Assembly: GCA_037102815.1 (NCBI GenBank)
Contig: BTPP01000003.1
Location: forward strand, 5,952,001 to 6,016,000
Reading direction: 5' to 3'
DNA: 64,000 bases
DNA from: Neurospora intermedia
Lineage: Eukaryota; Ascomycota; Sordariomycetes; Sordariales; Sordariaceae
The notes under the pieces: model-generated
The model's input: the letters and a program-made list of their open reading frames with translations, nothing else
The model's database searches: none
What the model was told of the DNA's origin: nothing
Made by a program: the position numbers and the translations under genes
Part shown: positions 1 through 11,520 of the stretch, one piece after another
Layout of the letters: each line of letters opens with the position of its first letter
Position numbering within the stretch: position 1 is the first letter of the stretch

Positions 1-747
1 CTTTCAGCTGTCGTTGGTGTTTTTGGTCGAGTCGTTTGGTTGGTTAGTCTAGTGTGTACCTGTAGTTGTGATGACGATGAAAAGTGGAAGAGGAGACGAC
101 AACTTAACCCTGTCAGCTGGCAATGAGCTCTTTAGGGTAATCACGTGCCAGCTGTTTCATGGCACTCAGCTGCCAAGACCAGAGACACACCCCTCCAATT
201 GGACCTGATCCCGGCCCGGTCAAGTAGGTCCCCCGTCCGTCAGCGGGCCAGCCCCTGAAACATGCCGTCTTCCCGCTGAAGCTGCCCCTGGTTCCAGCTT
301 GGCGGGGTGCACTAACAATTTTAACGGACGGCCCGGGGGGAGCTTCCACTTCCCCTTCCCCCTTCCTCGCCAACGTGGCACACGACATCCGACTCGGCCC
401 CCCTTCCCCGTCTTTCCCCCCCTTTAACACCACCTCACTCCGACAAGGTTACCGTCTTCCGTCTTCCGTCTCCGGACTCCTTCAAACAAACAACCACCCA
501 TCCACCGGTCAATCGACGGCTTCCTCCGAATTGCCAATACCACCTTTTAATATACCTACCTAATCCTACCTACTTTCCACACGGGCCTTGACGGCAACGC
601 GACCGAACTCGAGACACTCCGAACCATCCCCCTGAACACCGAAGCAACGGGAACCCCCCCCTTTTTCGAGGTTTCTCTTCCAAACCGCAACAACCACGTG
701 TAACCACATACAACCACTTCCACGGCTCCCCAAATAATCTTGCCAAA
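1..747. other. Intergenic, upstream of coactosin gene
   Basis: No convincing gene is seen here. The short open frames on both strands lack recognisable domains. The stretch just before 748 is C-rich with CAACCAC-type runs, as is common in leader regions of filamentous ascomycete genes, so it probably holds the promoter and 5' UTR of the coactosin gene. Confidence 0.5.
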
Positions 748-1185
748 ATGTCCCTCTCCTCCCCCGAAATCCTCACCGCCTACGACGCCGTCCGCTCCGA
801 CCGCTCGCCGGAGAACTGGCTTCTCCTCTCCAACGCCTCGCCCACCACACAAACCCTCTCTCTCAAAGCCACCGGCTCCGGCGGCATTCCCGAGCTCTTA
901 TCGCACCTATCGCCCACCGAAGTCCAATACGCGTACGTGCGCATCCAGTACGCCAACGACGCCGAGTCCGTTCGCGTCAAGTTTGCCTTGATCATCTGGA
1001 TCGGCGAGCAGACCAAGGTGATGCGTAAGGCGCGTGTGTCCATCGAATCCGGGGAGGTCAAGCGCGTGCTGGCGCATCACAGTATCACGGTGGATGCGAG
1101 CGAGGTGCGCGACATTGACGAGGAGGAGATTGTGCGGAGACTACGAAAGGCCGGGGGCGCTGATTATAATGGTGGAAGGGGTTAG
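748..1185 (+). CDS. Coactosin-like actin-binding protein (ADF-H domain)
   Basis: A 145-residue uninterrupted frame starting at ATG 748, with CAAAATG context, and ending TAG. It is a single ADF-homology domain of the coactosin type, the usual length for the family. The segment EVQYAYVRIQYAND followed by VKFALIIWIGE matches the central strand-helix region of coactosins, where a Trp-rich strand precedes the actin-binding helix; the C-terminus is acidic then basic (DIDEEEIVRRLRKAG). Coactosins bind F-actin along the filament side and counteract capping, so the protein should act in the cytoplasm at the actin cytoskeleton. The frame is complete without introns. Family assignment rests on recognised motifs, not on a search. 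Confidence 0.85.
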   Translation: MSLSSPEILTAYDAVRSDRSPENWLLLSNASPTTQTLSLKATGSGGIPELLSHLSPTEVQYAYVRIQYANDAESVRVKFALIIWIGEQTKVMRKARVSIESGEVKRVLAHHSITVDASEVRDIDEEEIVRRLRKAGGADYNGGRG

Positions 1186-2059
1186 ACTAGAGGAGGTCTG
1201 TCTGTCTGTCTGTCTAAATCTGAGAAGAAAGAGGAGGGATATGAAGAGAAAAGAAGGAGCTGGAGTTGGCTTTAGCGAAGAGCAGTTGGATAGATCGGGG
1301 TATTTTCGGGTTCACCGGGAGACAAAAAGACGGAGGAAGGATACTGGTTCCCTTCCTCTCTCGCATCGATCTACTACTACTACAAACATGTTGTACAGCA
1401 TACTTACTTATTCTTTGGTTATTCGGTCTGTACACACCTACGCTGCGGATACCCCAAACGCGTCCTTGTTGTTCGCATTTTGGAAGTACGGAACGGATGC
1501 AATTCATGGCCCCTTTTCTTGTCCTTTGGCCGTTCTCGTCTGCTGCTTGCTTTCTTCATCGTTGCTGGGTACACCTGTTGGACAGATCGACATCGGTCCC
1601 CTGAAAATCACCGCTAACAAGCCCATCTCCAGCAACAGTCGCGCAACACAAAGGTCAGTCCGTGTCCCCTTCTTCTCACCATATCATTATTTTTCTGATT
1701 GATACTGATCACTATAGCAGTACTAGGTAGTAGGTAGTAGGCATTACTAGCATGCCCACAACGGGGCTCTGGTACTATAGGTCTGGTCGCATTGTAGGTG
1801 CCCTTTTCATCGTCGTCATTCAGGGGTCCGTTATCCGTTGTCCATCTCTCGTCCCAACCAAGAATTCAGTTCAAGTATTCGTTCCGTCCAAAGAAGAAGA
1901 GACATCCATTCTAATCCCAACGCCAAAGGTTATCCAAAAACAAAACAAAAGAAAAGAAAAACAAAGAAAAGAAAGCCAAGCAAGTACTTGTTGGTAACAC
2001 ACGAACAGCAGCACCCACTCAGAAATCACCAATCATTGCCTCCCACGTCTTTTGGGCCA
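1186..2059. other. Convergent 3' flanks; TCTG microsatellite
   Basis: The region lies between the 3' ends of the coactosin gene (+) and the aquaporin gene (-), and probably holds both 3' UTRs. It contains a short TCTG tetranucleotide repeat at 1197-1215 and an A-rich stretch near 1930-1975. No supported gene is seen. Confidence 0.5.
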
Positions 2060-3333
2060 TCACAACTCCTCCCTCGGTACCTGCGCCGGCTGGTTGTGGA
2101 GTGCGGCCGTCTCGCCATTAGCGAGGGGTTGCGTAAGATTGGTAGGAGTGTGTTTCAATCCATCTTGATGCGCGTGACGGGCACCCTCAAGGTCGTCACG
2201 ACCGTCGCCGTCCGCACCCGGGTTGATATCGTGGTACCGGAGGGCCTGCAACAGCTTGAAAAACCCGCAAGCCAGGAGAGCACCGAGCACGGGACCCAGC
2301 CAGTAGATCCAGTGGTATCCAGGGAAGTGGCGGTTGACAATGGCCGGGCCGAGGGAGCGGACAGGGTTGAGACTGCCGCCGGTAAAATAGACGCCTGTTC
2401 ATCGACCGTCAGCATATGATCGGGGAAAGTGGGAAGAGAAGGAAAAAAAAGAACTTACCGACTAACTGAGACAGGAACAAAGCCAGGCCAATGGCTACTG
2501 GAGCAGCAAACGTTCCCCGGTGTTTCTCGACGGCCATCATCAAAATGACAAAGACCAACTCGCACGTCAAGAATAGCTCAATGAAGAAGCCCTGGGCAAC
2601 AGTCGCTCCGCCTCCCAGAGTAGTTTCCACAGCCAACGGGCCGGGGAAAATCACTTGAACCAACCCAGCAGCCGCAGTGGCGCCCAGGATCTGAGCAACG
2701 ATGACAATGACAGCACGAACGGCGGGGAAACCACCAACGAGGACAAGTGCGAGCGTAACCTATGATACGTATGTTAGCCATGTTTGATGGTTTGGGAAAA
2801 TGGGGAAAGAGTAAAAAAAAACTTACAGCAGGATTAAAAGCACCGCCGGTAACCCTGAAAAAGGCCCAAACGTTCACCATCAGACTGAAGCCGAAAGCGA
2901 AGGCAATGTACAGCAGGTTGCTCGTCGAGGGTAGTTTTGCGACATTGGCCGGAGCCGTGTTGGCCACCTGTGTCCCAGCAAAGGCAAAGAACAAGAACAT
3001 GAAGGTTCCGACAAACTCGCCTATCCCAAAGACAAGATGGGTGCGCATGGGCTGCGACATGTTGGCAAAGGGGGCCATGATGCCTCTGGAGGAGCCTCTT
3101 CCAACGGCCGTCAAAGTGCTCCACTGATGAGAGTGGGTATGGGAAAGGGTGTACTTGGTGGTGGTGGTGGGAGTGGGAGGTGGGATAGGTGTAATGGAGA
3201 CTGAGACAGGATGTAGGCCGGCTTTCTTCTCTGATGGTGGTGACAGCAGGAATGTGGTCGGCTGCGAGAGAGGAGGGCTTTTATCTATCTCGACCACGGA
3301 GGCCGAGGAGACGACTGGAGCGTGGGCACCCAT
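2060..3333 (-). CDS. Aquaporin / MIP-family channel
   Basis: Three exons on the minus strand: 3333-2827, 2759-2459 and 2394-2060. The introns, 2826-2760 and 2458-2395, both have GTAAGT donors and AG acceptors. The product is 380 residues with a long Ser/Thr/Pro-rich cytoplasmic N-terminus (about 85 residues), then a MIP core. The first pore motif is a canonical NPA at residues 167-169 (GGAFNPAVTLAL). The second is NPV at 279-281 (GGSLNPVRSLGPA), with the selectivity-filter Arg kept directly after it. Membrane segments are evident (GEFVGTFMFLFFAFAG, LYIAFAFGFSLMVNVWAFF and others). NPA plus NPV is a known variation among fungal aquaporins. The likely function is water or small neutral solute transport across the plasma membrane; substrate cannot be read from the sequence. 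The C-terminal tail is hydrophilic. Confidence 0.88.
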
Positions 3334-6300
3334 AGTGTCTGTCTAGTATCTGCCCCTGTGTTCCTCGAGCTCGGGTGCTGTTCGATCAACAGGCGATGAT
3401 GTCCTGGTGGGCTGATGCGTCTGTCGGCTAGGGACGTGTGTGCGGGCAGCAGATGCAGTGGTTCAACGGCTTTACCGGGATGCTATGGTTGAACAAAGCG
3501 GTTGGTACCCTTGAACGTCTGCTTGTCCTTGGACAACGACGATCCCTGCTTTGTCTGCCGGTTGCTGTCTTTTGTTTTGCACTCCAGACTGCTGCAGTGA
3601 AACACCGGCACAAGAATTTCTCGTCTGCTCTGGACTGATGCCCGCACCAGCGGTGTGATGATGACGCGGAAACGAAATCAAGAAGCAATGGTGACGCTGC
3701 AATGTGCGGTTTCAGGCGGTTAACGAACGTTTGGCGATTCGGATGGGATGAACCGGTGGAGCGCTTGAAAAGCAAAAGCCGTTACGATCGCGGACGGAGA
3801 TATCAAAGCCGCCCAAGATGCCAGGTGTGTCCTTGGTGTCTTTACCTCCGAGTCGTTGTGTCCCGCAGTATGTTGAAGGAAGTGAGGCGGGAGGCGAGGA
3901 TAGCGAGGATAGCCGAGTCGGCAATGGTACGGTAGCCGGTTGATCGCTGCAGCGAATCGTAGCAAAAGCAAAACAACAACCAACAATTATGTAATTATGA
4001 TGATGATCTCTGTCGGAGGAAGATCTGGCCAACGGTCAAGTTGCGGGGGATTTGTGCCTGATGGGGATCAGGTATTAGTCCAGGTCCCTGAGGGGGGTCA
4101 GGTATTAGTCCCAGATCTGAGAAGAGATATTCCTGGACTGGATGTCGTCGAGTAAAAGATGCTTAGTTGTGGTTATCAATTAATTAATGACAGAAAGGAG
4201 AAAAGAGAGGAGAAGGGCCAAAACTGAGTGGTCGTGGAATTGGGGAGATGGCAGTCTAGAGATAGTAATGCTTTCATACCTCTATGGACAAGGAGATAAG
4301 AAAAAGATGGCACGAAGGAGTCATCATGTAATTGTGAGTGAGTAAAGTGAGCATCGAGTGGATGGCGGCACTCCTCATGGCTTGTTCATTGGCCGACTGC
4401 ATGGCGTGGTCTGGTCAGTACCCGACTAGGTAGGTATAGTAGGAGACACACCAGCAGTCGTTCCTTTCGTCTTCCCTTGTTAGTCTAATATTAGTCCGGC
4501 GCCATCCATCGCGCATGCGAAGCAACGAAAGCCACCTCAGGAAGGAGCCGGCTGATATCAAACACCATCGACTAGCGCCTTCCGGGAGGGTGTTGGCTGC
4601 TTGGCCGAAGAAGACCTAAGAATGGAAACTTTTCCGCAATACGCGGTTCGAAAATTAGCTCTACTTCTACACACCTACATAAGAGGTGACTACACCCTCT
4701 TGGTGGTGAACACCTCACGGTGAACATGCGGATGGTGGGTGGTTTGCAATATCCGGCGTTGTCCCGAGCGTTCTCAACTATCCTGGGTTGAGTCCACAGA
4801 TCGGATTGGTGGCTTGAAGCCTCTCTTGGCCCGTGGATCTGAGGCAGAGATCTAGGTAGCTTCCGTCTTAGAGGTAGGGAAGGGAAGGGAAGGGTAGAGG
4901 TACGTATCTCTTCCATCACTGCAAGCATCGACATGCTGATGAGACTTGGCGGTCTGTGTTTTCTCTTGGATTCGCTTGTCTTGGCCATGTTTCTGCCCAC
5001 TGGCGCCCGACTGGATGAGGACTCGTATAAACTCAAGTTGACTCGACAATACTAAGTATCTACCTAGACCGCTTCTGTGTCAGATGCTGGCACTCTTGGA
5101 AGGCATCCATCTCCTTTACCATCGATACGTTGATTACCTCTACTAGCTCATCTCCCCGGCGGTTTGGTACATGCTACGCCAGGCATGCTGTTAACAACCC
5201 CCCAGTCTTACACCTACCCCGGTCTGTTAGTGTGCACTACCAGAGCCCCCCCCTGTACACTAGTGTACTGTTCTGGATTCCTACCGATTCGGGATCCCTG
5301 TTGCGCCATGCTATCTACACTAGAGTAAGTAGTGTAGTCTCGGCTTTGTTTGTTTCCATCGATGGCTCCTTCGACGTGTTCAATGCAGTCATTGTCACGA
5401 ACAACATGGTTGAGCTGTCAACCTTGGTTCTCGTGGTCACCATGTTCTGGGATCCCCAGTGAGCTGATGTACCGCGAGTCCCGATCATAATCATTTCCCT
5501 CGATGCCCTTGCATGCGGGTTTTCTTACATGCCCGGTGTTCACTATACACAGTTGGCTGGATTGAAAGGGGAAAGGTGTAGATCCGGGACGTTGACCGGA
5601 TGAGCCCGAATACCTTTCAGCCATTGGATATTCGGTAATTGGAAAGAAGATAGGTCGAAAGGAAGGTTGGGGGAGATGAGAAATGATGCGTGCTTGCAAT
5701 CAAAGTTTAAGTGCTAGCGCTGACAGGCACTAACACTTACACCACCACACTAGAGATATTCCATCTGTGGATGAAGCCGTCGGGTGGATGGATGGAAGCA
5801 TCGAGGGATGGAGACGGGATGCGGCTACCCGTCAAGCAAGCTCAGCAGACGCGTACAAGATCAATCGAGTCTTGGTTGGATTTCCTGCATCGTCCAGTTG
5901 CTGCGGTCGTCGTCGCGATCACGATGTTTGTTTTGAGGATTTGGTGGTTATTCCTTGGTGTCTGTCATTTACAGTAGCCGCGGCCACTGATAACTCTCAG
6001 TGTTAGTGCATGCACCAACTCAAGCCACACACGGCTTCGCCTGCAGGAGCGGGTGTTTGCGCTGTGGGTTTTGGAGTGGGGATCCATTCTGAATGCTACA
6101 GTCGCATCGGATTGCCAGCGGTTTGGCCACCCGCCCCCTTGTCCTCCGGCATTGCCTCATCTCCACCGACCACGAACAGAACGACCGTTGACGATGGTCG
6201 GTCGCACGTGTTGTTTATGGTTTAATGATACCCGCCTCTGCGGTAGCTCCTCGAGCTTGCTACGTGAACCCAGCTGATAAGCTGAGCTCCTTACCCTGGG

Positions 6301-7959
6301 GACTGGACTCGACCCTTGGCGGTGGACTGCCACGAAGAAGCATCACGAGATCATGTCACTAGCTAGTCTAGGTGCTTTGTACGGTTGTTGGGATGAGCGG
6401 TGCGGACTTGTCGTCCGCCAGAGCCATGTTTACCGCCGGCTTCTCGTCCTTCGGTCCTTCGTATACGATATTACACCTCCAGTTTGTCCGTCTCCGCCTC
6501 CCCCGCTTGCTCTTTTGGTCAGAAAGGAATGTTAATGGCGTCAAATGTCTCGCGATAAATAGGACCCATCCCACCCCCGATTCTCGAAAAAGGAACTCTG
6601 AAGGCATAAACCGATGGCCATGTTTCAGTTCTGGTCTACCTAGCTAACCGCTTTGTGAACCCCTATCAGTGATGCCACCGTTAGAGGTTGGATCATTATG
6701 CTGTCATATGGAGGACGATAGGTATCACACCACTTGTCTACCAAAGAGGGCCGGTTTATTGTCGTGTGTTTGTGTATCACCACCAACGCCCTTTTCTTTC
6801 AATTAAGATTAAGCATGAATAACCGCATTTTTTGATGTTTGGTTGATGGTAAGCCGCCCGGAGATTGGCGTCAGCAAGTGGTGTGGTGCCCCGAAACCTC
6901 CTACGATCGCATATAATGGAACTCAAGGGAATGGGTACGGGTATATCAAGCAACAGGCATAGCGATAGTTGTGAAAACGCAATTTGGTGGCGTTAATGGC
7001 GTGTGCCCTTCACATATGCATGGACAAGGAGGGACAACATTTTTGAGACGAGCAAAGCATCAATTTCGAGCTGAGGTGATTCACTTTGGCGACACAAGAC
7101 ATTGCGGGTGTTGCAGTGCTTTCTTGATATTGCCCCTTTTTCCTTTTGCTTCTGTTGCGGATATCGTGTGTTGTCTTTTGGTGTTGAGAATTGGACCGAA
7201 CCAAGACTGGGACCAAACTACCTAAGAGGGACTTAGACGGCGTTGAGGCTCTTGGCGCTATACTTCCAGCGGGCAATAACAGAGAGCAGTACCGACGGAC
7301 GGGCTTTTCGCTTTTCGTCTCGACAGCTTTGTTAGTGCAGGTTTCCCCGCTCCCAGGTCTGGTGCTCTCACCTGGACCTTAGGTCATTCCTCCAACTTTG
7401 ATCTTGAAAAGTCTTGGAAGAGATGGAATGGAAGTCGAAAATGACATGGAATGAAAACCGTTGTAGATCAGGGTAAGGGGAGAAAGAAGCGACGAGGGGC
7501 CCCGGGTCAACGTTGGAACAATAAAAATAAAAGACGATCACGTTAGTTTTCAGTCACTCGTGGCTAACGTCGGTTGATCACTGCAACACTTCCTCAGCCA
7601 CTCACAGCAATGGGGGACATTGTGGGGCTGAACGAAACAGGTGGGGACCCGCAGCTGTCCAGTCCGGGCAGCCCCGCCACAGTACCCACCTTGCCAAGCC
7701 ACACTTGCACTCTTCAAGTTACCGTAGGTTGCCCTGGGTCGGCGTTTGTCAACATGAACCACCATGATTCATCTTTCATCACCATCCATGGGCATCCATC
7801 ACTGCTAGTCAGTAACGAAACGACAGAGATCCAGCAACGACGATCACCGCCACCATGGAAACAGGCACACGCCAGTCGAAATATATCATGTCCGCCCACC
7901 ACGGCCAATGGGGCTGATGTCATTCCATCCCTAAATTTGACCAAACTGAGTTCGCAAAC
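3334..7959. other. Long gene-poor interval
   Basis: 4.6 kb of normal-composition DNA without a gene I can support. Open frames up to 154 codons exist on both strands (for example the minus frame at 4572-5036) but show no domain, no splice-consistent continuation and no family resemblance. It sits between the divergently oriented aquaporin and acyltransferase genes, so it may hold long promoters, UTRs or a non-coding transcript. CTAGGTAGGTA-like runs occur, as is common in Neurospora intergenic DNA. Confidence 0.45.
4064..4120. repeat. Two-copy 30-bp tandem repeat
   Basis: The core TCAGGTATTAGTCC occurs at 4068-4081 and again at 4098-4111, with related flanks (GGTCCCTGA versus AGATCTGA). This is a two-unit direct repeat of 30-bp period inside the intergenic interval. 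Confidence 0.7.
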
Positions 7960-9552
7960 ATGCCGGCGACGACGACATCGGCCCGCAGCCAAGCCACGGT
8001 CAACATCACGGCCGCACACAACATCAAGTGCGCCAACCCCGAGAGCGCCAACCACCTCCCGTCACCTTTCCGACTTGGCCCCTTGGATCACTTTGCCCAT
8101 ACCGCCGTCCCTACCGACCTGGTCTACGTCTACGAGAAGCCCAATTTTCTTCAGGCAAAAGACTTTATTCCCATCGCACGACTGCGTGACGCCATCAGCA
8201 CCCTCCTCAACTACTACCCCCACCTGACTGGCCGCCTCGCCGTCGACCCTTCCAATGGCGTCCGGAGTATCACCAAGCTGGGCACGGGCGTCTCCCTGTT
8301 TGAAGCATTTTGCGACCAGCCGCTCTCGTCGTCTCCAGAGCACATCGAAATGGTGAAGCTCCCGGGGGCAGGCGAAGCGCTGATTCCTCCCTCATTCCCT
8401 ACAGAAGCGATGCTGGCTACTACGGCTCACTGGGATCCCTCTTTTGACGAGGAAACGGGCATCCAGCACGGTCCCCTTTTGCTAATCCAACGTACCCAGT
8501 TCAAGTGCGGCGGCGTTGCCATCGGGTACCGCATCTCCCACGCCGTATGCGCCGCAGAGGGGTGCATTCACTTGTACCAAGACCTATGCGAAATCTACCG
8601 CAAGCTTTCTCGTGGTGAAGACGGGGTCCTTGACCTCCCACCGCACATCATCCCCTTTGCCGCCGACCGAATAACCACCCCCAACGATGAATCACAAAAA
8701 CATGCCATTGAAAATCCGCCCTTGGGCTACCTCGTCTCCTCCCAGCCAGGCGAAGCACTAGGCGGCGATGCCGACAAGCACATGAAGAGTACAGTCTCTT
8801 CAGACACTGCTGTCCAAGAACCTCCCATCTCTATCGCCGACACTTATCTGCACTACTCCCCCTCTGAGCTTGCCAACCTCAAGATCAAAGCTACCAACCC
8901 CAACGATTCCGACTCCTGGGTATCCACGTTTGAAGCCCTCCTTGCCCACCTGTGGCAACAAACCCACCAGGCTCGCGTCCGCGCCGCTTCCGATCAAGCC
9001 CATCGTATGCCCACCGGCGACCCCAAAAGCTTTCCGACACCCAGCTTTTGGACCAACATCAACTATTCCCATTCCAACCGCCTCGACCTCGCTGGACAAA
9101 GCAAGGGGATGGGAAAGAGTCATTACTTTCCCAATGCCGTTCTTCCCGTTTTCTTAACCGTGGCTGAGGACGATACGGTTGACTTGTACGATGCCCCACT
9201 CTGGCAGGTGGCCAAACTAGTACACGAGGCGATACGCTATCCCGAGACTGCCAGCACCGAATACGCGTTGGCGGTCACCAACTGGATGTGTGACTTGCCT
9301 GACAAGCGCCTGGCCAAAGTCGACTTCAACCTGTTTGCGAGGTGGTGCTTTGTGAATACGGATTGGAGCAAGTACGAGCTGTATGGGGAACGGACAGCGC
9401 TGGATCATGTTGAGGCAGTTTTGGCAGCCCCGCCATTCACGACGATATCGAGGTTGGATGGCTTTACGACTTTTGTTCAAGCGAGAGAAAGGGGAGGGAT
9501 TGACGTGAGGTTGACGATGAACAAGGCGGCCTCGGGATATTTGGAGGGCTGA
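7960..9552 (+). CDS. BAHD/trichothecene-type acyltransferase, altered HXXXD
   Basis: An uninterrupted 530-residue frame from ATG 7960 to TGA. Layout and length fit the Transferase family (acyl-CoA-dependent O/N-acyltransferases such as trichothecene 3-O-acetyltransferase): N-terminal LGPLDHFAHTAVPTDLVYVYEKP, then LRDAISTLLNYYPHLTGRL, which is characteristic of the first lobe. The catalytic HXXXD motif should lie in RISHAVCAAEG, but here reads H194-AVC-A198, with Ala (GCC at 8551-8553) in place of Asp. The C-terminal DFGWG-like motif is also not canonical; the equivalent stretch is WSKYELYGERTALDHV. His is kept, and Asp is mainly structural in this family, so activity is possible but uncertain. 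No introns. It converges on the chitin-binding protein gene. Substrate unknown. Confidence 0.82.
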   Translation: MPATTTSARSQATVNITAAHNIKCANPESANHLPSPFRLGPLDHFAHTAVPTDLVYVYEKPNFLQAKDFIPIARLRDAISTLLNYYPHLTGRLAVDPSNGVRSITKLGTGVSLFEAFCDQPLSSSPEHIEMVKLPGAGEALIPPSFPTEAMLATTAHWDPSFDEETGIQHGPLLLIQRTQFKCGGVAIGYRISHAVCAAEGCIHLYQDLCEIYRKLSRGEDGVLDLPPHIIPFAADRITTPNDESQKHAIENPPLGYLVSSQPGEALGGDADKHMKSTVSSDTAVQEPPISIADTYLHYSPSELANLKIKATNPNDSDSWVSTFEALLAHLWQQTHQARVRAASDQAHRMPTGDPKSFPTPSFWTNINYSHSNRLDLAGQSKGMGKSHYFPNAVLPVFLTVAEDDTVDLYDAPLWQVAKLVHEAIRYPETASTEYALAVTNWMCDLPDKRLAKVDFNLFARWCFVNTDWSKYELYGERTALDHVEAVLAAPPFTTISRLDGFTTFVQARERGGIDVRLTMNKAASGYLEG

Positions 9553-9891
9553 TTTGGGCATGTTGTCCCTAGGACAAGGCGGGAGCTGTAGCGAGTAGGA
9601 GAACCTGGGTACTCGAAGGATCTGACCGAGGAAGTTTTTGTCGGCTGTGATCCATGGAATTCTCTACCTTACCATCTCCAGACTAGCATTAAGGAGCGAA
9701 GGCATTGGGAGTGCATCATTCAAATATCTACCCACAGCAAAACGTACATGGCCAAACAGCCTTCGCTTCTTTGTCCTGTCCGAAATCCGTTTCCATCCAT
9801 GAACGTCAAGGCCTCAAACTCGCTGTCTACCTCTAAACCAACTAATCTCCCTTTCCAGCCGACCACCACAAAACAGACCTACGAAACAAAA
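9553..9891. other. Convergent 3' flanks
   Basis: 339 bp between the stop codons of the acyltransferase and chitin-binding protein genes; presumably the two 3' UTRs. Nothing else is recognised. Confidence 0.5.
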
Positions 9892-10812
9892 TCAGAAAGT
9901 CACCGGCTGCGGATCACAGTACCCAAACTCGGGCTGACAACCCACGATATACGGACAGAACTGATCCCCATCTCCACACCATCCAAACTGGCTGCAACAC
10001 CGGCCATACTCACTTCCCAAGCAATCCTGTCCGTTCCCGCATCGCCCGTCTGTACTTGACACTTGACCGGGCGGTAGCGTGAAAGTCGGTCCAGCGCTCG
10101 TGCTGGTGCTTGTCCGAGTCGAAGCAGGACTGGTGGTGGAAGTGGAAGTGGGAGTGGAAGTGGTGGTAGTGGTGGTCCCAGGCGATCCGGAGTCATCCTC
10201 GCAAAGACCAAAAGCAGATTGGCAGCCAGCACCGCAGTACTCGGGTCCGGAACCGCACCAGAAGAAACGAGAGCAGCAGGGGCCCCAACCGGCGCCGGTG
10301 ATGCCGGGGCAAATGGTGGAGTTGCCGCATTGGCCGTTGGTGGTGATGATTCCCGTGGGGATGGGGACGGAACTGCTGCTGGTGCTGCTTCTGGTGGTAC
10401 TGGTGCTGGTGCTGCTGCGTGTCGCGGGAATGCTGGTGGTGGTGGAAGTGCTACTAGTCGGCCTTACGGTGGTCGAAGTCGTAGTGGTAGTGGTGGTAGC
10501 CACGGGTCGAGGCCATCCACATACTCCGTAAGCAGGCTGGCAATCAAAGCCCGGGTAGCAATGGTCTACGGTGTCGCCGCAGTAGCCGTACTCGGAACAG
10601 CAGAGGTTGTCGGGGCAGCGGCCATAGTTGGCTCCGCAACGGCCGGTGATGGCTTGGCGGATGTGAAGCGGTTCGTGGGATTCGTCAAGACCTAGGTGTT
10701 GGTGTTGACGACGGGCGAGGGCGCGGAGGAGTTGACGGTTTGGGAGGGAAAAGTCGTTGGCGAGAGCTGGAAGTGACCACCAGCTCAGCGCGAGGAGGTT
10801 GAGGAACTTCAT
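9892..10812 (-). CDS. Secreted protein with three CBM18 (hevein-type) domains
   Basis: Single-exon 306-residue frame. The start at 10812 (MKFLNLLALSWWSLPALA) gives a clear signal peptide of about 18 residues; an upstream extension of the frame lacks this. Three chitin-binding type 1 domains follow, at about residues 58-98, 160-204 and 256-299, each with the spaced Cys pattern including the CC pair and an aromatic CCSxxxxCG core (CCSEYGYCG, CCSRFFWCG, CCSQFGWCG). The domains are joined by two long Ser/Thr/Pro linkers (about 104-152 and 209-250), probable O-mannosylation sites. There is no catalytic domain and no GPI-like tail. The likely role is binding chitin at the cell wall or in the environment, either self-protection or wall structure. 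Confidence 0.88.
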   Translation of the reverse strand: MKFLNLLALSWWSLPALANDFSLPNRQLLRALARRQHQHLGLDESHEPLHIRQAITGRCGANYGRCPDNLCCSEYGYCGDTVDHCYPGFDCQPAYGVCGWPRPVATTTTTTTSTTVRPTSSTSTTTSIPATRSSTSTSTTRSSTSSSSVPIPTGIITTNGQCGNSTICPGITGAGWGPCCSRFFWCGSGPEYCGAGCQSAFGLCEDDSGSPGTTTTTTSTPTSTSTTSPASTRTSTSTSAGPTFTLPPGQVSSTDGRCGNGQDCLGSEYGRCCSQFGWCGDGDQFCPYIVGCQPEFGYCDPQPVTF

Positions 10813-11520
10813 TTTGATCGAGTTCCTGTCTTTTGACAATGACGGGTTATCTGGCCCGAACCTGGAGAGCGAAAGATCACGGCATGATGAGGGAAACAAG
10901 CCCGACGAGGGGAAGAGGGCATATGAGAGGTTTTGAAGCTCTTTCGGGACTTTTTTCGCCGACTCCTCCCCACACTTGATCGCTCACTCTCCCTTGGCTC
11001 AAGGACCCTCGATACCAAGCTTTTGGCTGACGTGGACAGACACATGCAAATGTGATAAAACGCCCAGAAAATTTGTCAACAGCCAGAAAGGGAACAACCG
11101 CTCGGTCGTGCTGTTCGCCGGGATATAACCATTTGGAAGTTGGAAAGTTGTTGCGGGAGAGCCATCTAATAAAGAGGCTAAATAACCGGCTGCCGGGTTT
11201 GCCGAGTTTATGTTGCTGTAAGGAACGGGGAATCTTGTCCCGTGTCAACCATCTTCGGCGAACCACGTTGTTGTTATACCGTCTTGGAAGAAACTGAGTG
11301 ACTTCATTTTCTTTTTCCTATTGTGTCTGGGGAAGTTCGGTACTTGATGTGCGGTTGGAACATCCAAATAAGGATGAACCGACGGGACAAACGAAGCCAC
11401 TTCCGTTTCCAGAATATCAAGATACGTAAACCATCCCGCTATCACAATCACATGAGGCTCAATAGCCCAGTCCCATCACTACCTATGTCATCACGCCAAC
11501 TTACCCGGTCACATCTCCAG
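10813..11520. other. Intergenic between two minus-strand genes
   Basis: 708 bp that should hold the promoter of the chitin-binding protein gene and the 3' UTR of the FAD monooxygenase. No supported gene. Confidence 0.5.

Noticed and set aside
4572-5036. 154-codon minus-strand frame in the long intergenic interval
   Set aside because: Arg/Ser/Pro-rich with no recognisable domain, no neighbours in frame, no splice-supported extension.
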